Part shown: positions 24,724-35,200 of the stretch, piece after piece | Layout: each line of letters opens with the position of its first letter | How positions within the stretch are numbered: the first letter of the stretch is position 1 | From: Desulfosporosinus sp. HMP52 | GTDB taxonomy: Bacteria; Bacillota; Desulfitobacteriia; Desulfitobacteriales; Desulfitobacteriaceae | Direction of reading: 5' to 3' | DNA: 64,000 bases | Assembly (NCBI RefSeq): GCF_000765145.1 | Contig: NZ_JMGA01000046.1 | Span: 1 to 64,000 of the forward strand | Notes under the pieces: generated by a model | Database searches by the model: none | The model's input: only the letters and a program-made list of their open reading frames with translations | Told to the model about the DNA's origin: nothing | Position numbers and translations under genes: made by a program

Positions 24724-25977
24724 ATGCCTAAGCGATATATTTTTCATATTGACGCAAATTCAGCGTATCTATCCTGGGAAGCAGTGTACCGTCTTCAACA
24801 GGGGGATCCACTTGATCTGCGAACAGTTCCCTCTGTTGTCGGCGGTGATCCTACTACACGTCATGGGATAGTGCTTACTAAATCAATTCCAGCCAAGAAG
24901 TTTAAAATCGAAACTGGAGAGACTCTTTACTCTGCCTGCCAAAAGTGTCCCGATCTTATTATTGTACCTCCGAATTATGCTCTTTATCGTCAGTGTAGTG
25001 ATGCCATGGTTGAAATCTTAAAAGACTATAGTCCGGCTATTCAACGATTTTCCGTCGACGAGTGTTTCCTAGACTTTTCCGGAATGGAGTTGCTTTCAAA
25101 GGATCCCCTTGAAACGGCTCACAATATAAAAGATCGAATTAAAAAAGAGCTTGGGTTTACAGTAAATATAGGAATCTCCACTAATAAACTCTTAGCTAAA
25201 ATGGCTGGAGAACTTAAAAAACCTGATATGGTTCACACTATTTTCCCCGAGGAAGTTCCCGGGAAAATGTGGCCATTACCTATTGAAGAATTATTCATGG
25301 TCGGAAGAGCCACCTCTAAAAAGCTTAGATCCAGGAATATTAAGACCATCGGAGAACTTGCGAATTACGACTTGAAGATTATTAAGCTGTTTCTAAAGTC
25401 TCATGGAGTATTAGTCTGGAATTATGCTAACGGTATTGACTATTCTCCTGTCCGAAGAGAGGACGCAATTGAGGTTAAAGGTATGGGGAATTCTACGACG
25501 ATCCCTTTTGATGTAGAAGATAGAACAAATGCTCATCTCGTTTTACTTTCCCTTGTTGAATCTGTAAGTACCCGACTACGGCAGGCTAATATGTTAGCTC
25601 GTTTGGTCTCAGTCTCTTTTCGAACTAATGAATTTTACGGGTGTTCCCACCAAAGAAAACTTTATAATGCCACGGATTGTACTGACCAAATTTGGGAAAT
25701 AGCCTGTGAATTGTTCGATGAGTTATGGAATGGACAGCCTTTAAGGCATATGGGTCTTCGTGTATCTGAACTGTGTCAAAACGACTTTTTTCAAACATCT
25801 CTCTTTAGTAAGAATTATGATAAACGACGGAAGATTGACAATGTAGTCGATGTAATTCGATCAAAGTTTGGGTCTGCAGCCATCTTTAGATCAGCTTTTC
25901 TTCATAGTGGACTCCACTCTATGACTGGGGGAGTTGTGGAGAATGAAGAATATCCGATGATGACAAGTCTTTTGTGA
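24724..25977 (+). CDS. Y-family DNA polymerase (UmuC/DinB superfamily), SOS-regulated
   Basis: A 417-residue translesion polymerase. The palm carries the metal ligands D10 (HIDANSAY) and D112-E113 (SVDEC), so it should be active. The first motif D-x-N-x-x-Y resembles UmuC/UvrX rather than the D-M-D-x-F-Y of DinB, and the tyrosine could serve as steric gate. Helix-hairpin and little-finger domains follow. ATG comes after TAGGTGGTG. It has a clear promoter and LexA operator, unlike the dinB at 36570. It probably extends primers past damage during the SOS response. The exact subfamily name is uncertain. Confidence 0.85.
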   Translation: MPKRYIFHIDANSAYLSWEAVYRLQQGDPLDLRTVPSVVGGDPTTRHGIVLTKSIPAKKFKIETGETLYSACQKCPDLIIVPPNYALYRQCSDAMVEILKDYSPAIQRFSVDECFLDFSGMELLSKDPLETAHNIKDRIKKELGFTVNIGISTNKLLAKMAGELKKPDMVHTIFPEEVPGKMWPLPIEELFMVGRATSKKLRSRNIKTIGELANYDLKIIKLFLKSHGVLVWNYANGIDYSPVRREDAIEVKGMGNSTTIPFDVEDRTNAHLVLLSLVESVSTRLRQANMLARLVSVSFRTNEFYGCSHQRKLYNATDCTDQIWEIACELFDELWNGQPLRHMGLRVSELCQNDFFQTSLFSKNYDKRRKIDNVVDVIRSKFGSAAIFRSAFLHSGLHSMTGGVVENEEYPMMTSLL

Positions 25978-26199
25978 CTTATTTGATTTTACCAATTAGG
26001 CAGGCAGGCTTAACATAAATTTTGTGCAGTAATATAAAGATACCTGTTTGAGTATCTTTTGGTTGTATTATTACTACTAATAAAACAGGCAAAAACCCGA
26101 ATGGGCAAAATTATAATAATTATTAAGAGGAAATACCTAAACTATGTAGAATTCTGGTAAATATACCTTTTTGAATAACTCATAGGAGTGTTTTTTCCA

Positions 26200-27696
26200 A
26201 TGAATGAAGCCTATTTAAATAATTATTCGATCGAGGAAAAGATTCAAGTCCAACTAGAATCTCTGCACAAAAAATTCAGAGAAAGTCAAATACATCTTCA
26301 AACGATATTTGATGAAGCAATTATAGGTATTGTTTTGTTAAATTATGAAACAGGGATAAGTCTATGTAACCCTGCTTTTCAAGAAATGCTGGGTTATTCG
26401 GAAAATGAGCTTAAGACTATGAATTTTCGTGAATTTACACATCCGGATGATTTAATAAAGGAGCTGGAAATATATCGAAAAGTAACTGAGTGCAAAATTG
26501 ATAAGTATCAATTAGAGAAAAGGTATATTAGAAAAGATAAATCTATTATATGGGGTAGGCTTAGTTTAACTATTACCAGAAATTTTTTAGATAAGCCTGA
26601 ATATATCATCGGAATGGTCGAAAATATAACACAGCGTAAATTAGCTGAAGAGTCATTGCGCGAGAGTGAAGAACAATTTAGGAATCTTTTTGAAAATAGC
26701 ATGGACGGGATTTGTATTACCAAGCCTGATGGCACAATTATTTCAGCAAATCCCGCAATCTGTGAAATGTTAGGTATGACGGATGGGGAGATATGTGCAG
26801 CTGGTAGAAAAGGTATTGTTGATTTTTCTGATGGCAGAGTAAGCAAACTTTTAGTTGAGAGAGAGCAAACAGGCAAATTCAAAGGAGAATATTATGCAAT
26901 TCACAAGAGTGGTAAAAAAATTCCCGTTGAAGCAACCTCCAAATTTTATTGGAATAGTAAAGGAGAGAAAGTTGCCTCAGTTATTTCGCGAGATATTACT
27001 GATAGGATAAAGACACGGCAAGAGATTGACCGATTGGATAGATTAAATTTGATAGGACAAATGGCTGCGGGGATTGGACATGAAATAAGAAATCCATTGA
27101 CAATTGTTCGTGGCTATCTCCAATTATTAGGGGCGAAGCCAGAAAACGCAGTTCAAAGGCCAACCTTTGATTTAATGATATCTGAATTGGATCGGGCAAA
27201 TTCCATCATCACGGAATTTTTGTCACTTGCTAGAACGAAACAAACAGATCTAATAGTTCAAAGTCTAAATGATATTTTACACAATTTATATCCTCTCATA
27301 GAGGCAGACGCATATAGTCAGAATAAACAAATTAGCTTCAATCCGGGAACTATCCCAAATCTCAAATTAAATAAGAACGAAATCTCTCAGCTCGTTCTTA
27401 ACTTAGCTCGCAATGCTCTTGAAGCAATGAAGGAACGAGGGAGGCTTACTATTGCTACTGGTTTAGAGAATGAAAAGGTAGTACTTGTCGTAGAAGATGA
27501 GGGGTGTGGCATTTCCTCTGAGGAAATAGAAAAAATCGGGACACCTTTCTATACCACTAAAGATAATGGAACGGGCCTTGGACTTACCACATGTTTTAAA
27601 ATTGCTGAAGTTCATAATGCAAAAATTGATGTAGAATCAAGCCCAAAGGGGACAAAGTTTTTAATAACATTTCCTATCCCAAGTATCAATTCTTAG
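26200..27696 (+). CDS. PAS-PAS sensor histidine kinase (sporulation-kinase-like)
   Basis: The start at 26200 follows TAGGAG; a GTG at 26188 overlaps that site. The 498-residue protein has no membrane helix. Two PAS domains (about 30-145 and 155-270) precede a classical transmitter: H-box MAAGIGHEIRNPLT (H294), N-box LVLNLARNALEAM, and G-boxes VEDEGCGIS and GTGLGL. The architecture resembles the cytoplasmic kinases that feed the sporulation phosphorelay (KinA/KinE), and no response regulator is adjacent. A role in sporulation is inferred from architecture alone. Confidence 0.85.
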   Translation: MNEAYLNNYSIEEKIQVQLESLHKKFRESQIHLQTIFDEAIIGIVLLNYETGISLCNPAFQEMLGYSENELKTMNFREFTHPDDLIKELEIYRKVTECKIDKYQLEKRYIRKDKSIIWGRLSLTITRNFLDKPEYIIGMVENITQRKLAEESLRESEEQFRNLFENSMDGICITKPDGTIISANPAICEMLGMTDGEICAAGRKGIVDFSDGRVSKLLVEREQTGKFKGEYYAIHKSGKKIPVEATSKFYWNSKGEKVASVISRDITDRIKTRQEIDRLDRLNLIGQMAAGIGHEIRNPLTIVRGYLQLLGAKPENAVQRPTFDLMISELDRANSIITEFLSLARTKQTDLIVQSLNDILHNLYPLIEADAYSQNKQISFNPGTIPNLKLNKNEISQLVLNLARNALEAMKERGRLTIATGLENEKVVLVVEDEGCGISSEEIEKIGTPFYTTKDNGTGLGLTTCFKIAEVHNAKIDVESSPKGTKFLITFPIPSINS

Positions 27697-27904
27697 GCTG
27701 CAGATGTATACATTTAGAATCAAGGCTTGTTTGCCCTTCTGAACCTAGCCAAGAGGGTGCTTATTCGTGTATAGTAATAATGGGAGGGATGCCATAGAAA
27801 AATTAATTGTGTTAAAATGCACTTATCATTTTAAGCATCTAAAACATAATTTTTTTGAATGTGGTTAGAAAGAATGAAATAATCGTGAAGGGAAGAAAGC
27901 TAAG

Positions 27905-28747
27905 ATGAAAAGAAGATGGTTAACACTGTTAGCAGTAATCTGTACGGTGGCTCTTTTGACAGCGGGCTGTGCTCAGAAAGCTCCGGACACAAAACCTACA
28001 GACAAGGCTCAAACCGGCGACCAATCCTGGAATAAAATTAAGGAAAAAGGGGAATTTGTCATAGGTTTGGATGATAATTACCCGCCTGCCGGCTTCCGGG
28101 ACAAAGCAGGGGAACTGGTTGGCTTTGATATTGATTTAGCTAAAGAAGCCGCCAAGCGCTTAGGTGTTAAAGCTGTATTCAAGCCGGTTCAATGGGACGG
28201 AGTTCTCTTGAATCTTAAAAGTGGAGAAATAGACCTCATCTGGAATGCCTTGGGCATAACCCCTGAAAGACAACAAGAAATTGGTTTTACGGATAGTTAC
28301 ATGGCAGATAGGAATATAATAGTAGTAAAGGCAGGTTCTCCAATCAAGTCTAAAGCTGACTTAGCAGGAAAAACCGTCGGACTGCAATTAGGAAGTACTG
28401 CCGAGCCAGCGGTTACTAAAGATGAGATTTCCTCAAAGCTAAAAGAAATCAGAAAGTTTGAAAGCCCAACAGTCGCCTTAATGGATTTAGATGCGGGCCG
28501 CATTGATGCAGTGGTAACTAATGAAATGAATGCACGTTATCTGGTTACAACTGAAAAAACAGCGGATAAATACTATATCTTGACGGAACAAGAAGGGGAT
28601 TTCGGCAAAGAACCTTTTGGAGTAGGTGTACGCATGGAGGACAAAACTTTCCTTGCCGAGCTTAACCGTGTTCTCAATGAAATGAAAGCTGACGGAACGG
28701 CTGCTAAAATCAGTAATGAATGGTTTGGTTCAAACATTATTAAGTAG
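27905..28747 (+). CDS. Polar amino-acid ABC transporter, substrate-binding lipoprotein
   Basis: A 280-residue family 3 solute-binding protein. The signal peptide ends in the lipobox LLTAGC, so Cys22 or nearby would be lipidated and the protein tethered outside the membrane. GEFVIGLDDNYPPAGF and GFDIDLAKEAAKRLG are typical of the family. It leads an operon with two permeases and one ATPase. The ligand cannot be told from sequence. A hairpin after the gene should make this component the most abundant. Confidence 0.9.
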   Translation: MKRRWLTLLAVICTVALLTAGCAQKAPDTKPTDKAQTGDQSWNKIKEKGEFVIGLDDNYPPAGFRDKAGELVGFDIDLAKEAAKRLGVKAVFKPVQWDGVLLNLKSGEIDLIWNALGITPERQQEIGFTDSYMADRNIIVVKAGSPIKSKADLAGKTVGLQLGSTAEPAVTKDEISSKLKEIRKFESPTVALMDLDAGRIDAVVTNEMNARYLVTTEKTADKYYILTEQEGDFGKEPFGVGVRMEDKTFLAELNRVLNEMKADGTAAKISNEWFGSNIIK

Positions 28748-28770
28748 TAAAGAAAACTTGGCTAGTATAA

Positions 28771-28816
28771 AATAGGAATAGGAAGTTGGTGAATGAATCC
28801 CTTCCTATTCCTTATT
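28771..28816 (+). terminator. Partial terminator inside the amino-acid transporter operon
   Basis: AATAGGAATAGGAAG pairs with CTTCCTATTCCTTATT (one bulge), followed by ATTTTTA. Placed between the binding protein and the permeases, it is likely to lower downstream expression rather than stop it. Confidence 0.65.
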
Positions 28817-28883
28817 TTTAAGAAGATTTCCTAAGCCCTGATATACGGGTTATTAGACATTCATGAGGGGATAAAGAAAAACG

Positions 28884-29525
28884 ATGGATTATGTTCTGAC
28901 AATATTACCCGTTTTGTTAAAGGGTCTAAAGCTATCCCTAACAGTTTATGGAATTGTAATAATTTTGATCTTTCCAATAGCTATTTTGGCGGCTATTGGT
29001 AAAGTATCGGGGCCGAAAATTCTCAAGAAGATCCTACAATTATATACTTGGATATGGCGAGGCACCCCTTTGCTGCTGCAATTATTTTTTATCTATTTTG
29101 GGCTGCCGTACTTTGATATTAATTTACCGCCGTTGGTAGCAGTAATTATTGCCTTTGTCTTGAATGTAGCCGCCTATGAAACAGAAATTATCAGGGCAGG
29201 TATTGAATCCATCGACAAAGGGCAGTATGAAGCTGCAAAGTCCCTGGGAATGACCTATTTTCAAACCATGAGGCGAATTATTATACCCCAAACAATTAGG
29301 AGAGTTCTGCCCGCTACTGCAAATGAAGCAATTCTTACCTTTAAGGACACAGCTCTCGTTGCAGCAATCGGTATGGGGGATTTATTGCGTTCGGCTAAGG
29401 AAGTTGTGACAACTGATTTTAAAATTACCGCTTTCTTTGTGGCGTTTGTATTTTACCTAATTATTTCTTCGCTTTTGCTCCAAGTTTTTAGCAGGTTAGA
29501 GAAGAAATATTCGATTTACGAATAA
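28884..29525 (+). CDS. Polar amino-acid ABC transporter permease, first copy
   Basis: A 213-residue permease of the HisMQ/GlnP type with about five hydrophobic segments and the cytoplasmic loop [16 protein letters not shown] that contacts the ATPase. It is a clear paralogue of the next gene (shared [14 protein letters not shown] and RRIIIPQT), so the two probably form a heterodimeric channel. Confidence 0.9.
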   Translation: MDYVLTILPVLLKGLKLSLTVYGIVIILIFPIAILAAIGKVSGPKILKKILQLYTWIWRGTPLLLQLFFIYFGLPYFDINLPPLVAVIIAFVLNVAAYETEIIRAGIESIDKGQYEAAKSLGMTYFQTMRRIIIPQTIRRVLPATANEAILTFKDTALVAAIGMGDLLRSAKEVVTTDFKITAFFVAFVFYLIISSLLLQVFSRLEKKYSIYE

Positions 29526-29612
29526 AATGCCGTCTGGTTTCCTTGAAAGGCTAAATATAAATATCGAGACAAGACAATTTCTTATAGAAGGCAAATGAAG
29601 GGATAAAAAGTA

Positions 29613-30263
29613 ATGGATCATCTGGAATATGTTCTAAGTATACTTCCGTTTATTGCATCAGGTTTAAAATTAACTGCTAAGGTATATGTAGCAACTTTAT
29701 TATTTGCTTTGCCTGTCGGGCTTTTAGCTGCTATTGGCAAGGTGAAAGGTCCAAAGATTATCACCAGGCTATTATATTTATATACATGGATTTGGAGAGG
29801 CACTCCCTTGCTTCTGCAATTATTCTTCGTGTTTTACGGTTTGCCGATTATTGGGATACGGCTTTCTCCCTTCGCCGCAGCGACGATTACCTATACCTTG
29901 AATTCTGGGGCCTATCTGACAGAAATTTTCCGAGGGGGAATAGAATCCATTGACAAAGGTCAATATGAAGCTGCTAAAGTATTAGGGATGACCTATCCCC
30001 AGACTATGCGCAGAATCATCATCCCTCAAACAGTGAGACGGGTTTTACCCCCTACCTGTAGCGAGGCTGTAAACTTAGTAAAAGAAACTGCCCTCTTGGC
30101 AGTCATAGGGATGCCGGATTTATTGCGTATTGCAACCCAGATTTTCACTCGAGATTTTAATATAACACCATTTATTGTAGCCTTTGTTTTGTACCTAATC
30201 GTCTCTTCTGTTCTTGTCAAACTTTTTGGTACATTAGAAAAGAAATATTCGATATATGAATAG
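29613..30263 (+). CDS. Polar amino-acid ABC transporter permease, second copy
   Basis: A 216-residue HisMQ-type permease, a recent-looking tandem duplicate of the preceding gene: both end EKKYSIYE. The EAA-type loop is [19 protein letters not shown] lies behind a GAAGGGATAAAAAG site. With the first copy it should complete the membrane channel of the transporter. Confidence 0.9.
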   Translation: MDHLEYVLSILPFIASGLKLTAKVYVATLLFALPVGLLAAIGKVKGPKIITRLLYLYTWIWRGTPLLLQLFFVFYGLPIIGIRLSPFAAATITYTLNSGAYLTEIFRGGIESIDKGQYEAAKVLGMTYPQTMRRIIIPQTVRRVLPPTCSEAVNLVKETALLAVIGMPDLLRIATQIFTRDFNITPFIVAFVLYLIVSSVLVKLFGTLEKKYSIYE

Positions 30264-30280
30264 GAGAGTGTGAGGATTCA

Positions 30281-31039
30281 ATGACAATGATACGTATGAA
30301 TAACATTCATAAATATTTTGCTGGAGTACATGTTCTAAAGGGAGTATCTTTAGAAGTTAATAAAGGGGAGATTATATCGATTATTGGGCCAAGCGGATCC
30401 GGGAAAAGCACTTTGCTCCGCTGTATGAATCAATTAGAAAAGATAGACCAAGGGAGTGTGGAGATAGAAGGGATTGTGGTTGAAGCAGCAGGGGATGTGG
30501 GAGTCAAGATTACTGCCACACCTCAGGAGGTAAGAACTGCCTATCGGAAAATGGGTATGGTCTTTCAAAGCTTTAATCTTTTTCCACATATGACTGCCTT
30601 AGGCAATGTTATTGAGGCCCCAATGCTTGTTCATAAACTTGGTAAAGGTGAGGCTGTTAAAAACGCGGAGAAGCAACTTAACAAGGTGGGATTACTAGAG
30701 AAAAAGGATGCCTTTCCTTCCAAGTTGTCCGGTGGTCAAAAACAGCGAGTAGCTATTGCTCGAGCCCTGGCCATGAATCCGGATATTATGTTGTTTGATG
30801 AGCCTACCTCAGCTCTTGACCCGGAGTTAATTGGAGAAGTCCTAAGTGTCATCAAGAACCTGGCTCAGGAGCATATGACTATGATAATAGTGACTCATGA
30901 AATGGGATTTGCCAAGGAAATTTCTGACCGAGTCATCTTTATGGATGACGGAAAAATTCTTGAAGATCAAAGTCCGGCTGTTTTCTTTGATAATCCACGT
31001 CATCCTAGGATAAAGACGTTTTTAGAAAAAATGCTCTAA
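30281..31039 (+). CDS. Polar amino-acid ABC transporter ATPase
   Basis: A 252-residue ATP-binding subunit with Walker [11 protein letters not shown]-loop [11 protein letters not shown], signature [15 protein letters not shown] and Walker [15 protein letters not shown], all intact. It ends the operon of 27905-30263, 17 bp after the second permease. The start is ATG with TAGGAGAGTGTGAGG upstream. Confidence 0.92.
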   Translation: MTMIRMNNIHKYFAGVHVLKGVSLEVNKGEIISIIGPSGSGKSTLLRCMNQLEKIDQGSVEIEGIVVEAAGDVGVKITATPQEVRTAYRKMGMVFQSFNLFPHMTALGNVIEAPMLVHKLGKGEAVKNAEKQLNKVGLLEKKDAFPSKLSGGQKQRVAIARALAMNPDIMLFDEPTSALDPELIGEVLSVIKNLAQEHMTMIIVTHEMGFAKEISDRVIFMDDGKILEDQSPAVFFDNPRHPRIKTFLEKML

Positions 31040-31628
31040 TTATAAATTGAAGGAATTACTAAAAACCCTTTGATTAGAAATAAGTATATTTTATTATAAC
31101 TAGTGCCAATCGCTTATAATTACGAGCTTTTCGATCATATATCAGATCTGGGTATACCAGCAGTATCTTGTTATGTAGGGCAGAAACCTAGGAAGAGGTT
31201 CCTTCTAATGTTTAGGATGACAGAAGGACTCTAGGTAGTGATTAATCTTGAAATGTCATGTATTAGGTGTACAGGTAGATATTTAGTGATATTTGTAGCG
31301 ATTGGTAATAACCAATCGCTTTTTGATATTCAAATTCAGAGTTGAATCCAGTAAACATCTTAAGGGGGTTACAGCGAGTGCTTTTATAATATGGGCCGAT
31401 ATAGGCGAGTATATATAATATATTAATTGATAACATAGTGAATATCTATAGACAGTAGTGCCTATTGGGTTTAAGCTTAACTTAAGGTAAATCACAAATA
31501 TACGACTCAAATATCACCTTAGTGAAAAATATCACTTCAACTTGGGGGGTGAAAACTTACAATTATCTGGTGATTAAAAGGTAATTCGCTACAACTGGCT
31601 ATATGCCCTTAATAAAGGAGGTTATGCC
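31040..31628. other. 589-bp gene-free region with a terminator
   Basis: No convincing frame is present (a 75-codon minus-strand frame overlaps the terminator). A strong terminator at 31297-31324 lies 260 bp after the ATPase gene. The part before it may be a long 3' untranslated region or a small RNA. The part after it is AT-rich and should contain the promoter of the 31629 gene. Confidence 0.6.
31297..31324 (+). terminator. Rho-independent terminator in the long gap
   Basis: A perfect 10-bp stem AGCGATTGGT / ACCAATCGCT with loop AATA, followed by TTTT. Confidence 0.8.
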
Positions 31629-32051
31629 ATGAGAAAGTGTGACGAGCATATTCAAAGATTCACCTTAACGGGTCAGGATAGAGGGATTAAGCAACTAAGT
31701 GAAAGTGAACTCGAAGAGTATAAAATAATCTATGGCGACCTTATTGTCAAACTCATCGAAACCGGTGGAGAAGTTCCAGTAAGTTCCGATATACAAGTGA
31801 TTAATAAGATTTATACTTGCAACGACGAATGTGTGACTCCCCTGGGGCTGGTTAATGTTAGTCTGGAATACCTGGCAAAGTTGCTGACATTCTGTAAGCA
31901 AGCAGGGATTCATTGGCTAGTGGATATAAGAGAGTGCACAGATACCCACTTTAGGGAACTGTCATACTTCAAGATTATCGTCGATTGCTCCAAGGATAGA
32001 TTCATAGAAGTTGCCAAAGAAGGAGGCTTTAGGTATTCAGCCATTAAATAA
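31629..32051 (+). CDS. Hypothetical protein, 140 residues
   Basis: ATG follows a near-ideal TAAAGGAGG site. The protein is soluble, acidic, and contains five cysteines (CDEH near the start, CNDEC, and others), with no signal peptide. I do not recognise the family. It is flanked by terminators or long gaps, so it is probably transcribed alone. The strong ribosome binding site supports a real gene. Confidence 0.65.
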   Translation: MRKCDEHIQRFTLTGQDRGIKQLSESELEEYKIIYGDLIVKLIETGGEVPVSSDIQVINKIYTCNDECVTPLGLVNVSLEYLAKLLTFCKQAGIHWLVDIRECTDTHFRELSYFKIIVDCSKDRFIEVAKEGGFRYSAIK

Positions 32052-32156
32052 TGTACTATGATCCTCTTTTCATCTTACTCTTTTATTTCTATCAAAATCG
32101 TGGTATTATGCAAAATAAGAAAAAGAATCTGCGTCACCCACTGATTAACGCGTGAC

Positions 32157-32184
32157 AAGGCCATAGACAAAGTGCTATGGCCTT
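32157..32184 (+). terminator. Hairpin between the 140-residue protein gene and purL
   Basis: A perfect 10-bp stem AAGGCCATAG / CTATGGCCTT is followed by AT-rich sequence. It may end the upstream transcript or act in the purL leader. No purine riboswitch was recognised there. Confidence 0.55.
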
Positions 32185-32253
32185 ATACATATTTTAAGGA
32201 CGCTAAGGTTTTAGCAACAGTAAAATTAGGCAGAAAAAGTGATGGAGGATGAT

Positions 32254-35200
32254 ATGGGATCACATGCTGTGAAACGAATTTATGTGGAAAAAAAGCCGGG
32301 TTATGATATTGAAGCCCAGGGCCTTTTACATGATCTGAGTGAAAATTTAGGGATCAATGGATTGCAGGGGTTAAGAGTTATCAATCGCTATGACATTTCA
32401 GGGATTACGGATGAGGAATATAATAAGTCTCGTCCTATTATCTTTGCCGAGCCGCCCTTGGATTTGGTGTATGATGAAATTTTAGAGGTTCCTTCTGCGG
32501 ATCGAGTTTTTGCTATGGAGTATTTACCTGGCCAATATGATCAGCGAGCAGATTCAGCCGCTCAGTGTGTACAGATTCTAACCCAGAAAGAGCGTCCGAC
32601 GATTGCTTCGGCTAAGCTAATCGTTTTGCAGGGTCTAGTTTCAGAGGAAGATTTCCAAAAAATTAAGGATTACTGTATCAATCCTGTGGAATCACGAGAA
32701 GCCTCGTTAGAAAAGCCCGAGAGTCTAGACTTTGAATCGATTATTCCGCCTGATGTGGAAATTCTCGATGGGTTTATAGAAAAGTCGCCTGAAGAGCTGA
32801 AAAAGTTTTTTTCAGAAACGGGTTTAGCAATGAGCTTTGAAGACCTAGCTTTCTGTCAACAATATTTCCGAGATACTGAAAAGCGGAATCCAACCATTAC
32901 GGAAATCCGTGTGATTGACACCTATTGGTCGGATCATTGTCGTCATACTACATTTAACACTAAAATTGAAGAGGTTTCATTTCCCGAAGAGGAAATGGCT
33001 TATCCATTGACCCAAGCTTATCAGGAGTATCTAACCTCAAGAGATTATGTGTATGGTGAGAATCCTGCTGATCGAGATATCTGTCTCATGGATATCGCGG
33101 TCTTAGGCATGAAAGAGTTGAAGAAAAAAGGACTCTTACCGGATCTGGACTTATCCGATGAAATCAATGCCTGTAGTATTGTGGTAAATGTTGATGTCAA
33201 TGGTCAAACCGAAGAGTGGCTGGTAATGTTTAAGAACGAGACCCATAACCATCCTACTGAAATCGAGCCCTTTGGCGGGGCAGCTACTTGTCTAGGAGGA
33301 GCTATTCGGGATCCCTTGTCTGGCCGTACTTATGTTTACCAAGCAATGCGTGTAACGGGAAGCGGAGATCCTCGGTTGAAACTGGAGGATACCCTGCCTG
33401 GAAAACTACCGCAGAGAAAGATCACAACAGGTGCTGCTGCAGGATATAGTTCCTATGGCAATCAAATCGGGCTGGCTACGGGACAGGTAACTGAAGTCTA
33501 TGACCCAGGTTTCATTGCTAAGCGTATGGAAATTGGAGCAGTTATAGCGGCTGCTCCCCGTGAGAATGTGGTACGAGAAGTTCCTGAAGCCGGTGATATC
33601 ATTGTACTGGTCGGCGGAAGAACGGGCAGGGACGGGTGTGGCGGCGCAACGGGTTCCTCGAAAGAACATACCACAGAGTCCTTAATGACTTGTGGAGCAG
33701 AAGTGCAAAAAGGGAATCCACCCACTGAGCGAAAAATTCAAAGGCTCTTCCGTAATTCTCAAGTAAGCACCCTCATTAAACGATGTAACGATTTTGGAGC
33801 AGGTGGGGTATCGGTTGCTATCGGAGAGTTGACGGATGGATTAGAAATTGACTTAGATGCTGTACCGAAAAAATACGAAGGTCTTGATGGGACAGAGTTG
33901 GCAATTTCTGAATCTCAAGAGCGTATGGCTGTAGTAATTCGCGCAGAAGATTTCAAGACTTTTGCAAACTACGCTCATGAAGAAAACCTTGAAGCAACCT
34001 TAGTCGCTAAGGTTAGTTCTCAGCCAAGGCTTACGATGGTTTGGCGAGGGCAAGTGATTGTCGATCTTAGCCGAGAATTTCTTAATACCAATGGAGTTAA
34101 GCAAACTACTAAGGTTCAGGTTTCTCTACCTGAGGCTGGTCGGGATTACTTCAACAGTCTGCCGGAAATAGTCGAACAAAAAATAGCTCCTAATACTATT
34201 GAATGTTTGGAAAACGAGGCTTCATTAGTGAAAGAGGCTTGGCTTGCTAATCTAGCGGATCTGAACGTCTGCAGTCAGAAGGGATTAGTAGAAAGGTTTG
34301 ACAGTACAATTGGGATGTCATCCGTCTTGATGCCCTTAGGCGGCAAGTATCAGGCAACTCCATCTGAAGGTATGGTCTCTAAGCTTCCGGTATTAACAGG
34401 AGAAACAAATACGGCGACGGTGATGACTTATGGTTATAATCCACAATTAGCTAAGTGGAGTCCCTTTCATGGTGCTTTATATGCCGTCGTTGATGCGGTA
34501 ACAAAAATCGTAGCTCTAGGCGGGGATTATCGCAAGGTTCGACTAACTCTACAAGAGTATTTTGAACGCTTAGGAACAGATCCCGAAAAATGGGGGAAGC
34601 CTTTTAGTGCTTTGTTGGGAGCTTTCTATGCTCAGAAGAAACTTGGGATTCCGGCTATCGGCGGAAAAGACAGCATGTCAGGAACCTTTATGGATTTGCA
34701 CGTTCCTCCAACTTTGGTGGCTTTTGCGGTCAATGTGGTTGAGGCTGATAAGGTTGTTTCTCAAGAATTTAAAAAAGCAGGCAGTCAAGTAGTGTTGGTA
34801 AAGGCCATTCGGGATGAACATCAAGTCCCGGATTTTGAACAACTAAGTGCCAGCTATTTGAAAATTTACGAGTTGATCCAATCAGGAAGTGTTTTGGCAT
34901 CTCATACAGTTAGAATGGGCGGGCTTGCGGCAGCACTCAGTAAAATGGCCTTTGGTAATCGAATCGGTATAGCTTTAGAAGGCCAAATCGATATCAGGCA
35001 GTTGTTTACCGCTGATTATGGTTCGATGGTTTTGGAAATAGATGGAACTGTAGATTTGGCTGAAGCCTTTGGTTCTCTAGGTTATCAATTGCTGGGGGTA
35101 ACCCACGAAACACCGATGATAACCTTCGAGGGTGTAAACATTGACCTAGACACAGCTTATCAGGCGTGGGAAAAGCCTTTGGAAAAAGTTTTTCCGACTC

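Noticed and set aside
31283-31510. 75-codon minus-strand frame
   Set aside because: It crosses a strong terminator hairpin and has no ribosome binding site or recognisable domain.
32085-32253. Purine riboswitch before purL
   Set aside because: The conserved aptamer core was not seen; only a short hairpin is present.
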